Shown piece by piece: positions 15,803-23,795 of a stretch of DNA of 64,000 nt (positions within the stretch are counted from its first letter, which is position 1; every line of letters begins with the position of its first letter). The stretch is from Hydrogenophaga sp. (GTDB taxonomy: Bacteria; Pseudomonadota; Gammaproteobacteria; Burkholderiales; Burkholderiaceae_C): NCBI RefSeq assembly GCF_030373245.1, contig NZ_JAUCZF010000009.1:62001-126000 (forward strand), read 5' to 3'. The notes beneath the pieces were generated by a model. That model was not told where the DNA came from. It worked only from the letters and a program-made list of their open reading frames with translations, and did not search any database. A program made the translations under genes and the position numbers.

Positions 15803-17739
15803 GGGGTGTCGGCGGTGGAGAGAGCGACTGGCAGGCTCAAATCGGCTGCCTGAGCCAAGCCGGTCGGGATGCCCGCCACCGGGTGAGGTGGCAGTTCGAG
15901 GGTGACGGTGGTGCCCTGCTGAGGGGCAGACCTCAGGGTGACGGTGCCGCCGATGCTCTCGGCGCGCTCGCGCATGATCTTCATGCCGACATGAGTTTCG
16001 CCATGGCGCGCCTGGGTGTCGAAACCCACGCCGTTGTCGCGCACGGTGAAACGCCAGCGCTTGCCGCGCTCCACCTCCAGGCTGACATGGCTGGCCTGCG
16101 CGTGTTTGCGCACGTTGGACAAGGCTTCCTGCACCACGTGCAACACCTGCACCTGCACGTCGGCCGGCAGTGGCAAGCCTTCGCCGTGCAGCTGCAGGCG
16201 GGCGGGCACGCCTGACTGGTGCTGGAACTTCTGGAGCGTTTCCTGCAGCGCGTCGTCAATGGCCTCGCCATTGGCCCGGGTGCGGAAATGCACCAGCAGC
16301 TCGCGCACATCACCAATACTTTCGCGCAAGCCCTCATCCAGCTCATCCAGTGTGCTCTGCACCTTGTCGGGCTGCTGGCGCTGGACGGCGGTGCGCAGCA
16401 GCTGCGCCTGAATTTTAAGGAACGACAGCGACTGGGCGATGGAATCGTGCAGCTCACGCGCCAGCAGGGCGCGCTCCTCACCCACTGCCGCCTCGCGCTC
16501 CAGCGCCTCCGCGCGCAGCCCTTCCAGCGAACTGGCCAAGTGGCTGGCCAGGGCATCGAGCAGCTCTGTTTCATCGGCGCTCAGATGCACGTCGATGCGG
16601 AAAAACAGATCGATCTCGCCGATCAGCCGCTGCTGCAGGCGAACCGGCACGCTCACCAGGCTCTGATAGCCCACGCGCGCGCAGTGCTTCATGGGCGCGG
16701 CATCGATGCTGTGGATGGGGATGACTCGGGTGCGCGCATCGGGTTGCAGGTTGCCGCAGGCGCAGGCACCCGCGATCAGGCTGCGTTCGTCTTCCTGCAT
16801 GTCATGCGGAAAGCAGTCGGAAGCGAGCATCAGGTAGCGCTGGTTGGCTTCGTCGGACCAGCGCACCGCCACCGCGTCGGCCTTCATCACCGCGCGCACC
16901 CGCTGGGAGAAGCCGCTCGACAGTTCTTCGATGGTGTTGGCGCGAGCCAGAAAAGCGCTCACCTCGTACAGCGCCTCAAGCCGCGCGCGCTGGGCCTCGA
17001 TGCGCTGCGTCTTGGCCTTCACCTTTGCTTCCAGCCCGGTGTAGAGCGACTGCAGGGTGGCGGCCATGCGGTTGAAGCCCGCGGCCACCTGGCCGAACTC
17101 GTCCTGTGTGTCGACCTCCACCCGGGTACCGAACTCGCCCGCCTCGACGCGCTCCAGACCACGCCGCAGGAGGCCCAGCGGATTGATCACGTACATGTAG
17201 CCGGTGTAGAGCATGATCACCGCCCCCAGGATGGCCAGTGCCATCATCACGAACTGGAACAGGTTGAGGACGGCGGTGTAGCCGGCCAGCTGTCTTTCGA
17301 TCGACAGCACGAATCGATTCGTGGCATCAACGAACTCGCCCGCCATGCGCTGCGTTTCGACCGGGTCGAGCCGACCGCCTTGCATCCACTGGCTGCGCTC
17401 CTGCTGCCATAGGGTATCCACCGCCACAAATTCGCTACGTACCTGGTCGTCCCAGGGCACGAAGAGCGGTCGGCTCGGGTCGCCGCTGCGGAGCAGGCCC
17501 AGGCTCTGGTCGAACTGGTTGACCAGCGCGGCGATGTGCTCCGGCGGCAGCTGCGCCTGCACCGCGCTGGTCAGGCGCCAGGTCTGCATGCGCATGCGCC
17601 CAGCCTCGTTGACCGCCGCCGCGCCGCCTTCGAGCTGCCAGGTCACCCACAGCGTGAGCCCGATGGATGCGAGCGCCAGCAGTAGCAGCCCCGCGCCGAT
17701 GCGCATGAGCTTGGTGGAGAGGGAGGCGGTGCTTGGCAT
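15799..17739 (-). CDS. narX: Nitrate/nitrite sensor histidine kinase NarX
   Basis: A 646-residue membrane sensor. Transmembrane helix 1 spans about 11-34 and helix 2 about 155-186. Between them lies the P-box V-N-E-A-G-R-M-R-M-Q-T-W-R at 43-55, the periplasmic nitrate-binding motif of NarX/NarQ. A HAMP domain (about 187-240) is followed by a central module with a cysteine cluster (C309, C326, C328, C353), then the HisKA_3 phosphoacceptor His431 in A-R-E-L-H-D-S-I-A-Q-S and an HATPase with D-N-G-V-G-F-D. It phosphorylates NarL, encoded by the overlapping downstream gene. TACGCT lies exactly six bases before the ATG with no Shine-Dalgarno. Confidence 0.96.
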   Translation of the reverse strand: MPSTASLSTKLMRIGAGLLLLALASIGLTLWVTWQLEGGAAAVNEAGRMRMQTWRLTSAVQAQLPPEHIAALVNQFDQSLGLLRSGDPSRPLFVPWDDQVRSEFVAVDTLWQQERSQWMQGGRLDPVETQRMAGEFVDATNRFVLSIERQLAGYTAVLNLFQFVMMALAILGAVIMLYTGYMYVINPLGLLRRGLERVEAGEFGTRVEVDTQDEFGQVAAGFNRMAATLQSLYTGLEAKVKAKTQRIEAQRARLEALYEVSAFLARANTIEELSSGFSQRVRAVMKADAVAVRWSDEANQRYLMLASDCFPHDMQEDERSLIAGACACGNLQPDARTRVIPIHSIDAAPMKHCARVGYQSLVSVPVRLQQRLIGEIDLFFRIDVHLSADETELLDALASHLASSLEGLRAEALEREAAVGEERALLARELHDSIAQSLSFLKIQAQLLRTAVQRQQPDKVQSTLDELDEGLRESIGDVRELLVHFRTRANGEAIDDALQETLQKFQHQSGVPARLQLHGEGLPLPADVQVQVLHVVQEALSNVRKHAQASHVSLEVERGKRWRFTVRDNGVGFDTQARHGETHVGMKIMRERAESIGGTVTLRSAPQQGTTVTLELPPHPVAGIPTGLAQAADLSLPVALSTADTP

Positions 17740-18194
17740 GGCGATAGCGTAGTGTTTTTTTCACCGAGCTGGAAATGCACCACTTGGTCGTCTGAGTGGG
17801 TGACCCTCGGGCACCTTCAATAAGTGACACCGCTGCAGAGACAGCTGCAGACTTAGATCTGGAATTTTCAAGGGGACTTGGAAGTCTGCTACCCGAGAGA
17901 AGCGGCCTTCAGCGGTTGAAGACCGACCGGCTGCAACGGGTCGAGAGCACCAGTTCGTCCGCAACGTGACCGGCTATTCCCGAGCTTTGCACCTGTCGTC
18001 CCTGCCGAACGACCGGTCCAGGTGGTCGAGCGGTCGTTTGAGATCCTGTCCGGTGAACGACTGGTTGCAGTGCCGCCTTTAGACTCCGCCGTCGAAATTG
18101 AGTGACCGCAACCAGCCTTCAGCGGTCAGTGCGCCCTCGTGACCTGCATCGAAATCAGCTACCCGTGGAGATCGCAACGGCCCTCGTACCCCAA
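17740..18194. other. Gene-free region upstream of narX with degenerate repeat motifs
   Basis: 455 bases without a convincing gene. It should hold the narX promoter. It contains imperfect repeats of a GACCG/CGGTC-rich motif: CTACCCGAGAGAAGCGGCC...CCTTCAGCGGTTG at about 17889-17918, and CCAGCCTTCAGCGGTCAGT and CTACCCGTGGAG at about 18111-18170. These look like decayed copies of a dispersed intergenic repeat. I see no FNR box of the TTGAT-N4-ATCAA form. Confidence 0.4.
17746..17751 (-). promoter_or_regulatory. Putative -10 box of narX (leaderless spacing)
   Basis: TACGCT followed by six bases and the narX ATG. No Shine-Dalgarno lies between, so transcription may start at or next to the start codon. 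Confidence 0.4.
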
Positions 18195-18497
18195 TCACTC
18201 CTGCGCATCTGCCGCGCTCGGCCCATCAAATCCGATGCGGTCTGAGGATTGAGCGTATCGGCTCAAAATCTCGTCCAGGGTCTGCCCTAAGCCCAGCGCC
18301 CAAAGAACCGTGAAATATGCTCCTACTGGGGTACTCGAGCGACCGAGCTCGATGGCCTTGAGTGCACCGCGGCTAACCCCTGACCTAGTCTCCAAGTCAG
18401 CGAGCGAAATGTTTTTGTCTGTTCGCACTGTCCGAATGTGCTGGCCAAGAACGACCAGGCGATCAGCGACAAGCGCAGAGGGTACAAAGGCACTCAC
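18195..18497 (-). CDS. XRE-family helix-turn-helix transcriptional regulator
   Basis: A 100-residue DNA-binding protein whose single recognisable domain is an XRE/Cro helix-turn-helix at about residues 15-75, with I-S-L-A-D-L-E-T-R-S-G-V-S-R-G-A-L-K-A-I-E-L-G as the helix pair and recognition helix. The size and fold resemble HipB-type antitoxins, but no HipA toxin gene is adjacent. A GTG at 18497 is the likely start, with GAGAGG about eight bases before it. It stands alone, divergent from the secreted nuclease gene. Its targets are unknown. Confidence 0.85.
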   Translation of the reverse strand: MSAFVPSALVADRLVVLGQHIRTVRTDKNISLADLETRSGVSRGALKAIELGRSSTPVGAYFTVLWALGLGQTLDEILSRYAQSSDRIGFDGPSAADAQE

Positions 18498-18572
18498 GGC
18501 ATTGGCCTCTCATCTCTGTAGAAGAGTTTCGACGGATGATATCTTGCGCCGTACCTAGACCTTCTGCGCCCC

Positions 18573-19079
18573 ATGCCATTCACCAAAACTGCTCTGCTTG
18601 GAATCGTTTTCCTGCTTCTTTCCTTGCCTTCCCTCGCGGCGGATGTTTTCGGCAAGGTTGTGTCCGTGGCCGATGGAGACACGATCACCGTGCTCGACGA
18701 CTCCAAGGTCCAGCACAAGATCCGCCTCGCTGGCATCGATGCACCCGAGCGAAAGCAGCCATTTGGCCAGCGCGCCAAAGAGCAGCTTTCAGATCTGGTG
18801 TTCGGCAAGACCGTCCAGGTCGAAACCGAGAAGGTCGACCGGTACGGACGCCAGATCGGCAAGGTGCTGATCGACGGCCGAGATGCCAACCTGGCCATGG
18901 TCACCTCCGGCATGGCCTGGCACTACAAGAAGTACCAGACAGAGCAGGCGCCCTCAGACAGGCTCCTGTACGCAAGCGCCGAAGAAGACGCGCGCGCAGG
19001 CCGGGTAGGTCTTTGGCGAGAGCCAGCGCCGGTCGCGCCGTGGGACTGGAGACGAGGGGAACGGCAGGCAGGTCAGTAG
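18573..19079 (+). CDS. Secreted staphylococcal-type nuclease (SNase/thermonuclease family)
   Basis: A 168-residue calcium-dependent DNA/RNA nuclease of the SNase fold. Residues 1-22 form a typical Sec signal peptide ending in L-A-A-D. The active-site pattern is intact: V-A-D-G-D-T, then I-R-L-A-G-I-D-A-P-E (catalytic Arg and Glu), and D-R-Y-G-R-Q-I-G-K-V (second Arg). The expected location is periplasm or outside. It is transcribed divergently from the XRE regulator and converges on the zinc-ribbon gene. Such nucleases scavenge nucleic acids, and some ride on mobile elements; nothing here decides between these. Confidence 0.92.
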   Translation: MPFTKTALLGIVFLLLSLPSLAADVFGKVVSVADGDTITVLDDSKVQHKIRLAGIDAPERKQPFGQRAKEQLSDLVFGKTVQVETEKVDRYGRQIGKVLIDGRDANLAMVTSGMAWHYKKYQTEQAPSDRLLYASAEEDARAGRVGLWREPAPVAPWDWRRGERQAGQ

Positions 19080-19134
19080 GCGCTGGACTCCCTGCCACCG
19101 GGCGTGACCTGCCGTCGATCCTTCGTCCAGACAC

Positions 19135-19557
19135 TCAAAGCTCATCCTCCTCAAACCAGACCGAACCCAGCGTGTCATCCAGCCGCTCTCGGTGGTGCTT
19201 GTCACACAGCGCGAGCATGTAGCCCGCTCGATGGTCAATCCGTCCGGGACGGCCGCATGCCGCGCACACGTCCTGACTGGCCGCCTCGGCCGCAAACTTG
19301 AGGTCCATCAGCCGCTTCATGAGATCTGGCTCCTGTTCGTAAACGCCCTCATGCAGCCGGAAGTACATCCGGGCGGCGCCGAACTTCTCCTTGACCTGGA
19401 GCCAGTGAAACCCGCGCTTGTCTTCACCCAGTGCCTGGTCGATGTCAGAGCAGAGCCGAGAGAAGAGCCGGAACCAGCCGCGCGAGTGGCTCATGCTGAT
19501 GGCCTCGATTTCGAACTGGTAAGGGAAGCGGGACTTGAGTTCTTTGGGGTTGTTCAT
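19135..19557 (-). CDS. Conserved zinc-ribbon protein of unknown function
   Basis: A 140-residue protein with two conserved parts. The first is a G-W-F-R-L-F-S-R-L-C then L-Q-V-K-E-K-F-G-A-A-R-M-Y-F pattern. The second is a likely zinc site C-A-A-C-G-R-P-G followed 16 residues later by L-C-D-K-H-H. This combination (GW..L, QVKEKFG, CxxCGxPG, LCxxH) recurs in uncharacterised bacterial and phage proteins as far as I recall; no function is known to me. Its ATG overlaps the HAD gene stop by four bases, so it is translationally coupled in the AAA-HAD-zinc operon. Confidence 0.75.
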   Translation of the reverse strand: MNNPKELKSRFPYQFEIEAISMSHSRGWFRLFSRLCSDIDQALGEDKRGFHWLQVKEKFGAARMYFRLHEGVYEQEPDLMKRLMDLKFAAEAASQDVCAACGRPGRIDHRAGYMLALCDKHHRERLDDTLGSVWFEEDEL

Positions 19558-20009
19558 GATGAAAGTCTTTCGAGAATGGAATGAAAGTGGGCCGCGTTCG
19601 CTGGTGCGAAGCCAACGCGGTGATGGGTCAGCAGCAGGTTCGGACAGCCCGGGCTGAAGAGCCAGGGCACGTCATCGATCGCTATCCAGGGTTGGTCGGG
19701 ACGGTTCGCCGCGAGCCAGGTCCGACACTCGATCTCCCGCAAGCCCGCTGACGCAGGCAGGTCCGGATGGTGGTGGACCACTGGCGTGCAGCCCACCATC
19801 CGGGGTGCGATGTCCTCCGAGAAAAACTCGCGCAGCTCTTTGAAGGGATGGTGCTCGCGCCAGGAACTGCTGATCACGACCTCAGCTGGCGCATGGCAGC
19901 GCAGCACCGACTCGATCAGCGGCAGACAGGTGAACAGCTGATCCGTCCTGCACAGCTCGGGGTGGGTCACCCCGTCGAAGTCCAGGAACACGATCGGTGC
20001 GGGCTTCAT
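19554..20009 (-). CDS. HAD-superfamily hydrolase (Swiss-Army-Knife RNA repair HAD type)
   Basis: A 151-residue protein with the HAD core: F-L-D-F-D-G-V at residues 8-14 (nucleophile Asp10, acid Asp12), V-V-I-S-S-S-W-R near 45-52 (motif II), and W-I-A-I-D-D-V-P near 115 (motif IV). The order and the S-S-S-W motif match the small HAD family first described in Swiss-Army-Knife RNA repair proteins, predicted phosphatases. The ATG at 20009 was chosen because GGGAGG lies about seven bases upstream; a longer start would overlap the AAA gene. The substrate is unknown. Confidence 0.75.
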   Translation of the reverse strand: MKPAPIVFLDFDGVTHPELCRTDQLFTCLPLIESVLRCHAPAEVVISSSWREHHPFKELREFFSEDIAPRMVGCTPVVHHHPDLPASAGLREIECRTWLAANRPDQPWIAIDDVPWLFSPGCPNLLLTHHRVGFAPANAAHFHSILERLSS

Positions 20010-20025
20010 CGCGATTGCCTCCCGG

Positions 20026-21375
20026 TCAGTGCAGACAGCGGTCATCGGACGTCTCGCCAGGATCTCCGCCCAGCACGTCCATTGGCAGGTCCTGGCGGGT
20101 CAGATGCCTGCGCCCATTCACCAGTGCTCTTGCATAAGCCTGCTCCAGCGCCTGGATCTGCTCCCGGGGCGTGGCATGGGCCAGCAGCACGAAGAGGCGC
20201 CGGGGCGGGGCCTCGAATCCTGGATAACGGCGGTGAACGGAACTGGCCACGTTCTGCGCCAGCACGATCGCCTGTTCCGCCGAGGGAGATTGGATGTGGA
20301 AGATCCGGAACCGTGACTGAATGGGCTCGGGCACCCCGGCCAGGTCGTTGGCCGTGGCCACCCACAGCACATGGCTGGCGTCGAACTGAATGCCGGAGGA
20401 GATGTCCACCACCGCGCAGGCCGTGACCGGCTCCAGCAAGCTGTGCAGCGGCGCCAGCGGGTTGGTGCTGCGGTAGTTGCTGGTCTTGTCGATCTCGTCC
20501 ATCAGGATGACGGGATCGGCGCGCTTGCCCAGGCAGACACCCCTGAAGACCAGACCCACTTCCGTGTTGGCCCAGTGCCTGTCCGAGCCCGTCAGGGCAT
20601 CGCTCGTGTGGGCGGCATCGAAGCTGTGCCGGTGGATGGGTCGCGCCAGACAACGGGCCAGTTCCAGCGTGAAGTGGGTCTTGCCGACACCGGGTGCCCC
20701 GGCGATCAGGATGGGCGGGATGCGCAACGGATGACCCAGCTCCAACGCCAGGTGGACCTGGCCCTCGATCAGGTCGATCACTTCGCCAAAGTGCGGCTGC
20801 GTGTCCCGCAGGGCCTTGAGACTATCCCGCGCGAGTTGCAGATCCTGAGATCGGCTCACCTGCCGGAAGGCCCCCAGCGCCTTCAGCTGATCAAACAGGA
20901 CACGGTCACGGTCACGAAGCTGTCGATCGGGGTTTGAACTCGCCTGCGCCAGAAGCTTGACCGGCTCGTCCCACGCATAGACCTGTACCTTGCCGCTTCC
21001 GCCCTGTTCGGCGTCGGCAGCCTGCTCACGCTGGAAGTCGAACTGAAGCCTCAGCTCGGCGCGGGCATCAATGACGCCGTACTGGTCAGCGTCCTTCTTG
21101 CGGGGGGAGATGAACGGTGAGGGTTCTGGCTTGCTCGCGTGTCTGGCCGCCCGTTCCTCGTCGATCTTCCGAGCCCGTTCCTCAGCGAATTCGGCCTCCC
21201 GGTTGCGTGCATCCGAAGCGCATTGAAGCAGCAGTTGGTCCACCTGCTCGGTGGCAGGCAGGAGGAGCTTGAAGCTGCGTGCGGCGCCATCGTTGAAATA
21301 CTCGACGTCCCGGAGGGCGAAGTCAGGAAACTTCTTGTCGTAAGAGGGCGGGACGCGGGGAATGTACTTGCGCAT
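20026..21375 (-). CDS. Lon-like AAA+ ATPase without protease domain
   Basis: A 449-residue ATPase. Residues 1-210 are variable and include a charged, probably coiled-coil stretch at about 50-82. The AAA+ core has Walker A G-A-P-G-V-G-K-T at 226-233, Walker B V-I-L-M-D-E at 289-294, sensor 1 T-A-N-D at 341-344 and a likely arginine finger in Q-S-R-F at 353-356. The D-R-H-W-A-N-T-E-V-G-L-V-F-R segment is like that of Lon. No Ser-Lys protease domain follows. AAGGAG lies before the ATG. It heads the three-gene operon with the HAD and zinc-ribbon genes; its role is unknown, perhaps a remodelling motor. Confidence 0.85.
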   Translation of the reverse strand: MRKYIPRVPPSYDKKFPDFALRDVEYFNDGAARSFKLLLPATEQVDQLLLQCASDARNREAEFAEERARKIDEERAARHASKPEPSPFISPRKKDADQYGVIDARAELRLQFDFQREQAADAEQGGSGKVQVYAWDEPVKLLAQASSNPDRQLRDRDRVLFDQLKALGAFRQVSRSQDLQLARDSLKALRDTQPHFGEVIDLIEGQVHLALELGHPLRIPPILIAGAPGVGKTHFTLELARCLARPIHRHSFDAAHTSDALTGSDRHWANTEVGLVFRGVCLGKRADPVILMDEIDKTSNYRSTNPLAPLHSLLEPVTACAVVDISSGIQFDASHVLWVATANDLAGVPEPIQSRFRIFHIQSPSAEQAIVLAQNVASSVHRRYPGFEAPPRRLFVLLAHATPREQIQALEQAYARALVNGRRHLTRQDLPMDVLGGDPGETSDDRCLH

Positions 21376-21971
21376 GTCGGACTCCTTGGCGGAGCCCGGC
21401 CGGTGCTGTGTGTTCTGCCCTGGCTCCTTGTTGATTCACTGGGTGAGTGACAAGGTGGGCCGAACGCAAGACCGCTAGAGGCGCGGTCGCAGAGGCACAC
21501 CCCAGCGGGTGCATATGCACGCGGTGGGACGGGTGGCCTTCAGGGAGAAGTGCTGCGACATAAGTGAAATGATGCAGCAGGAAACAGGAGGAGGCAAGTG
21601 ATCGAGGCCGCAGGTGTTGCGCGAAAAATAAACGACGTCGTTTATTCGACCTGGGACAGTCGACGTGTCCTTGGACCGTTGTGGGAGGCTGGTGCACCCC
21701 GAAGGACCAACATCAAATGCTGGGCGACGAGTTTGTCCGAATGCAGCGACCTGGTAGGCATTCGCCGGTCGTATCCAACTGGTGTCGGCCAAGGGCTTTA
21801 GATCACTCAGTCGCGCCCAAGGTCAGCTCAAGGCTGTTAAGAGACATTCCTTGCGCTCCAAAGCGGTCGCTCACGGGGATAGCAGGAAAGGGCTGTAAGC
21901 GGTATTACATATTTTTCGAGAGCAGTCAGTCAAAATGTGTGGCAGTTAACGTTTGAGTTAGTAAGCCTAGT
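21376..21971. other. Gene-poor region with a perfect 20-bp palindrome
   Basis: 596 bases without a convincing gene between the AAA operon start and the GNAT stop. It should contain the AAA operon promoter. The notable content is two neighbouring symmetric sites at 21627-21646 and 21654-21670. Base composition falls toward AT near the right end. Confidence 0.4.
21627..21646. promoter_or_regulatory. Perfect 20-bp palindrome, candidate operator
   Basis: AATAAACGACGTCGTTTATT is a perfect inverted repeat, about 250 bases upstream of the AAA ATPase start. A second symmetric site, GGACA-N7-TGTCC, lies at 21654-21670. Such symmetry suits a dimeric regulator such as a TetR- or XRE-type protein. No cognate protein is demonstrated; the XRE gene at 18195 is one candidate. 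Confidence 0.5.
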
Positions 21972-22622
21972 TCAGGAGCCGAGGCCCTTGGGAAAAACAA
22001 TGTCAAACAAGGCCTTCGCGGTTGGGGTGAGGTTCGCTGCGTCGGGTTGCAGTAGCGCGTCAGGTGGCACGAGCACCTTTCCGTAAACGGCTTCACACAC
22101 GCGTTTGATGTTCCCGGGAGACACCTCTTCCCGGTCATATCCGGGAACAAACCCGAGCAAACGGTAACCTAAGCGCTCAAATGTCATTTGGACGTGCGGA
22201 ATCTTCAGCGTTGCCATTGCATAAACGAACTCCAGCCCCATGGACTTGGCCATCGGTTCGAGAAGTTTGGATGTTGGCACCATGATTCCTGCGCCACGAT
22301 GCTCAGGCGATACGACAGCCAGCCGCGCATAGAGTGACAGGGTGTCGGGGTCACACTCTGCCGAGAACATTCCTGCGAGGTCGGAGTCCTTGCGGATGAG
22401 TATCACAACAATGTTCTTCTGCTCGGATCCTCCGAGATAAGCGTTCTCACGGTAAAAGCTCTCCCGCAGATATGCACTTGCGGCTCCGACAGAAAAGGAC
22501 TGATGCCATGCGGTCATCGCTTGGGTCAACTCGGAGATAGAACTTTCAGTAAGAAGCTCGTAGCTATACCCCGTCGGAAGAGGGGAGAGCGCAGACAGCT
22601 GCATTTGCGTAGGCCAGTTCAT
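21972..22622 (-). CDS. GNAT-family N-acetyltransferase
   Basis: A 216-residue protein with the acetyl-CoA-binding motif A of GNAT enzymes at about residues 100-120: A-V-V-S-P-E-H-R-G-A-G-I, in the V-x-P-x-x-R-G-x-G pattern. The following helix and the F-E-R-L-G-Y-R-L-L-G-F motif B region also fit. The substrate is not evident. AGGAGA precedes the ATG. Codon use and base composition are clearly more AT-rich than the flanking chromosome, and it lies between two long gene-free gaps, which suggests recent acquisition. Confidence 0.8.
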   Translation of the reverse strand: MNWPTQMQLSALSPLPTGYSYELLTESSISELTQAMTAWHQSFSVGAASAYLRESFYRENAYLGGSEQKNIVVILIRKDSDLAGMFSAECDPDTLSLYARLAVVSPEHRGAGIMVPTSKLLEPMAKSMGLEFVYAMATLKIPHVQMTFERLGYRLLGFVPGYDREEVSPGNIKRVCEAVYGKVLVPPDALLQPDAANLTPTAKALFDIVFPKGLGS

Positions 22623-23133
22623 TTTTGTCTCCTGATCAGTTCCGGGTGGTGCCTAGAGAACGCAGGAGCATCTGTCATGCGGCCTAACGATAGTGTTTAT
22701 CTGCCGCGTTGGAAAGCTCCTCGAAACCATAAACGCCCCCCAGCAGCTGATAAACGTCGCTAATTAGCATAGCGCACTTTGGCTTGACAACTCTCAATTT
22801 CAACGACCAACGCGAAAGACTGCTTCCGCTGCTTTGCAGCAGCAAGTCGGTCCAAATTCGCGACCGCAAAAAATCGACTTAGGGCGCTCATCTGCAACCC
22901 ATTCCAGCAACTGTGCACTGTTACGTGCGGCGATCAACACAATCGTCCCGCAAGACATTTGTACAGAGCAAACGGCGTCTTGGGCGGCCGCTCAATCTGG
23001 TGCCTCAATCCAACTCCGACGTGACCTGTTGTCTACGCAGGTTTCCCCATTCTCGCGCGAGAATACCGTTCAATCCTTGTTAGCACTTGCTCATTCTTTG
23101 TTAGCCAATTTCAATCTTTGTTAGCAACAAACA
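22623..23133. other. Gene-free AT-richer region between GNAT and MBL genes
   Basis: 511 bases without a supported gene; short open frames here lack homology features. It should hold the GNAT promoter on the left. At its right end are three TTGTTAGC repeats. A TTGACA-like hexamer lies near 22782, but no convincing -10 partner is apparent. Confidence 0.4.
23076..23125 (+). repeat. Three phased TTGTTAGC repeats upstream of the MBL hydrolase
   Basis: CTTGTTAGC at 23076-23084 and TTTGTTAGC at 23097-23105 and 23117-23125 are spaced 21 and 20 bases apart, two helical turns each. The last copy ends nine bases before the hydrolase ATG. The phasing suits cooperative binding by a regulator. Confidence 0.5.
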
Positions 23134-23781
23134 ATGCCCGCCATGCTGCAGTACCTCACCGTTCCCGTCACCGCCTTCGCTCAGAACTGTTCCATCGTCT
23201 GGTGCGACGAGACCCTCGACGCCGCCATCATCGACCCCGGCGGCGATCTGGACCGGCTGCTCGCCGAGGTGAAACAACTGGGGTTGAACCTCAAGGCCAT
23301 CTGGCTCACCCACGCTCACATCGACCACGCGGGTGGCACGGCAGAGCTGGCCGAGAAATTGAGCTTGCCCATCATCGGCCCGCACCCGGGCGACCAGTTC
23401 TGGATCGATGGCCTGCCGCAGCAAAGCGCCATGTTCGGCTTCCCGCCCGCCGGCCATTTCACGCCCACGCGCTGGCTCGCTGATGGTGACACGGTGAGAA
23501 TCGGACACTGCACGCTGCAGGTGCGCCACTGCCCAGGACACACGCCCGGCCATGTGGTGTTCCATTCACCGCAAGCCAAGCGCGCGTTTGTGGGCGACGT
23601 GCTGTTCGCCGGCAGCATCGGCCGCACCGACTTCCCGCAAGGCAACCACGCGCAGCTCATCAGCAGCATCAAGGAACGCCTGTGGCCCATGGGCGACGAC
23701 ACCGTGTTCATTCCCGGGCATGGGCCGGAGAGCACGTTTGGCGAAGAGCGGCGGAGCAATCCGTACGTGCGCGGGACCTGA
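23134..23781 (+). CDS. MBL-fold metallo-hydrolase, glyoxalase II-like
   Basis: A 215-residue cytoplasmic metallo-beta-lactamase-fold hydrolase. The metal site T-H-A-H-I-D-H-A-G-G occurs near residue 70, followed by the further ligands in C-P-G-H-T-P-G-H (near 136), G-D-V-L-F (near 155) and P-G-H-G (near 200). Length and motif order match YcbL/glyoxalase II-like proteins that hydrolyse thioesters such as S-lactoylglutathione. No ribosome binding site is obvious; an in-frame ATG at 23143 is an alternative start. It converges on the M48 peptidase gene. Confidence 0.92.
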   Translation: MPAMLQYLTVPVTAFAQNCSIVWCDETLDAAIIDPGGDLDRLLAEVKQLGLNLKAIWLTHAHIDHAGGTAELAEKLSLPIIGPHPGDQFWIDGLPQQSAMFGFPPAGHFTPTRWLADGDTVRIGHCTLQVRHCPGHTPGHVVFHSPQAKRAFVGDVLFAGSIGRTDFPQGNHAQLISSIKERLWPMGDDTVFIPGHGPESTFGEERRSNPYVRGT

Positions 23782-23795
23782 GGCCCAACCGAGCC

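Noticed and set aside
18195..18497. HipBA toxin-antitoxin module
   Set aside because: The XRE protein resembles HipB in size, but no HipA-like or other toxin gene lies beside it.
21598..21956. Short open frames on the plus strand around the palindrome
   Set aside because: No ribosome binding site, no domain, and both strands read similar residues only because of the palindrome.
23076..23125. CRISPR-like array
   Set aside because: Only three repeats of nine bases with about 12-base spacers, and no cas genes; not a CRISPR.
22680..23130. Possible integron attC-like sites (CCTAAC near 22683, GTTAGC repeats near 23080-23125)
   Set aside because: The required paired core and inverted-repeat architecture of attC is not present, no integrase gene is nearby, and GTTAGCN does not fit the GTTRRRY core.
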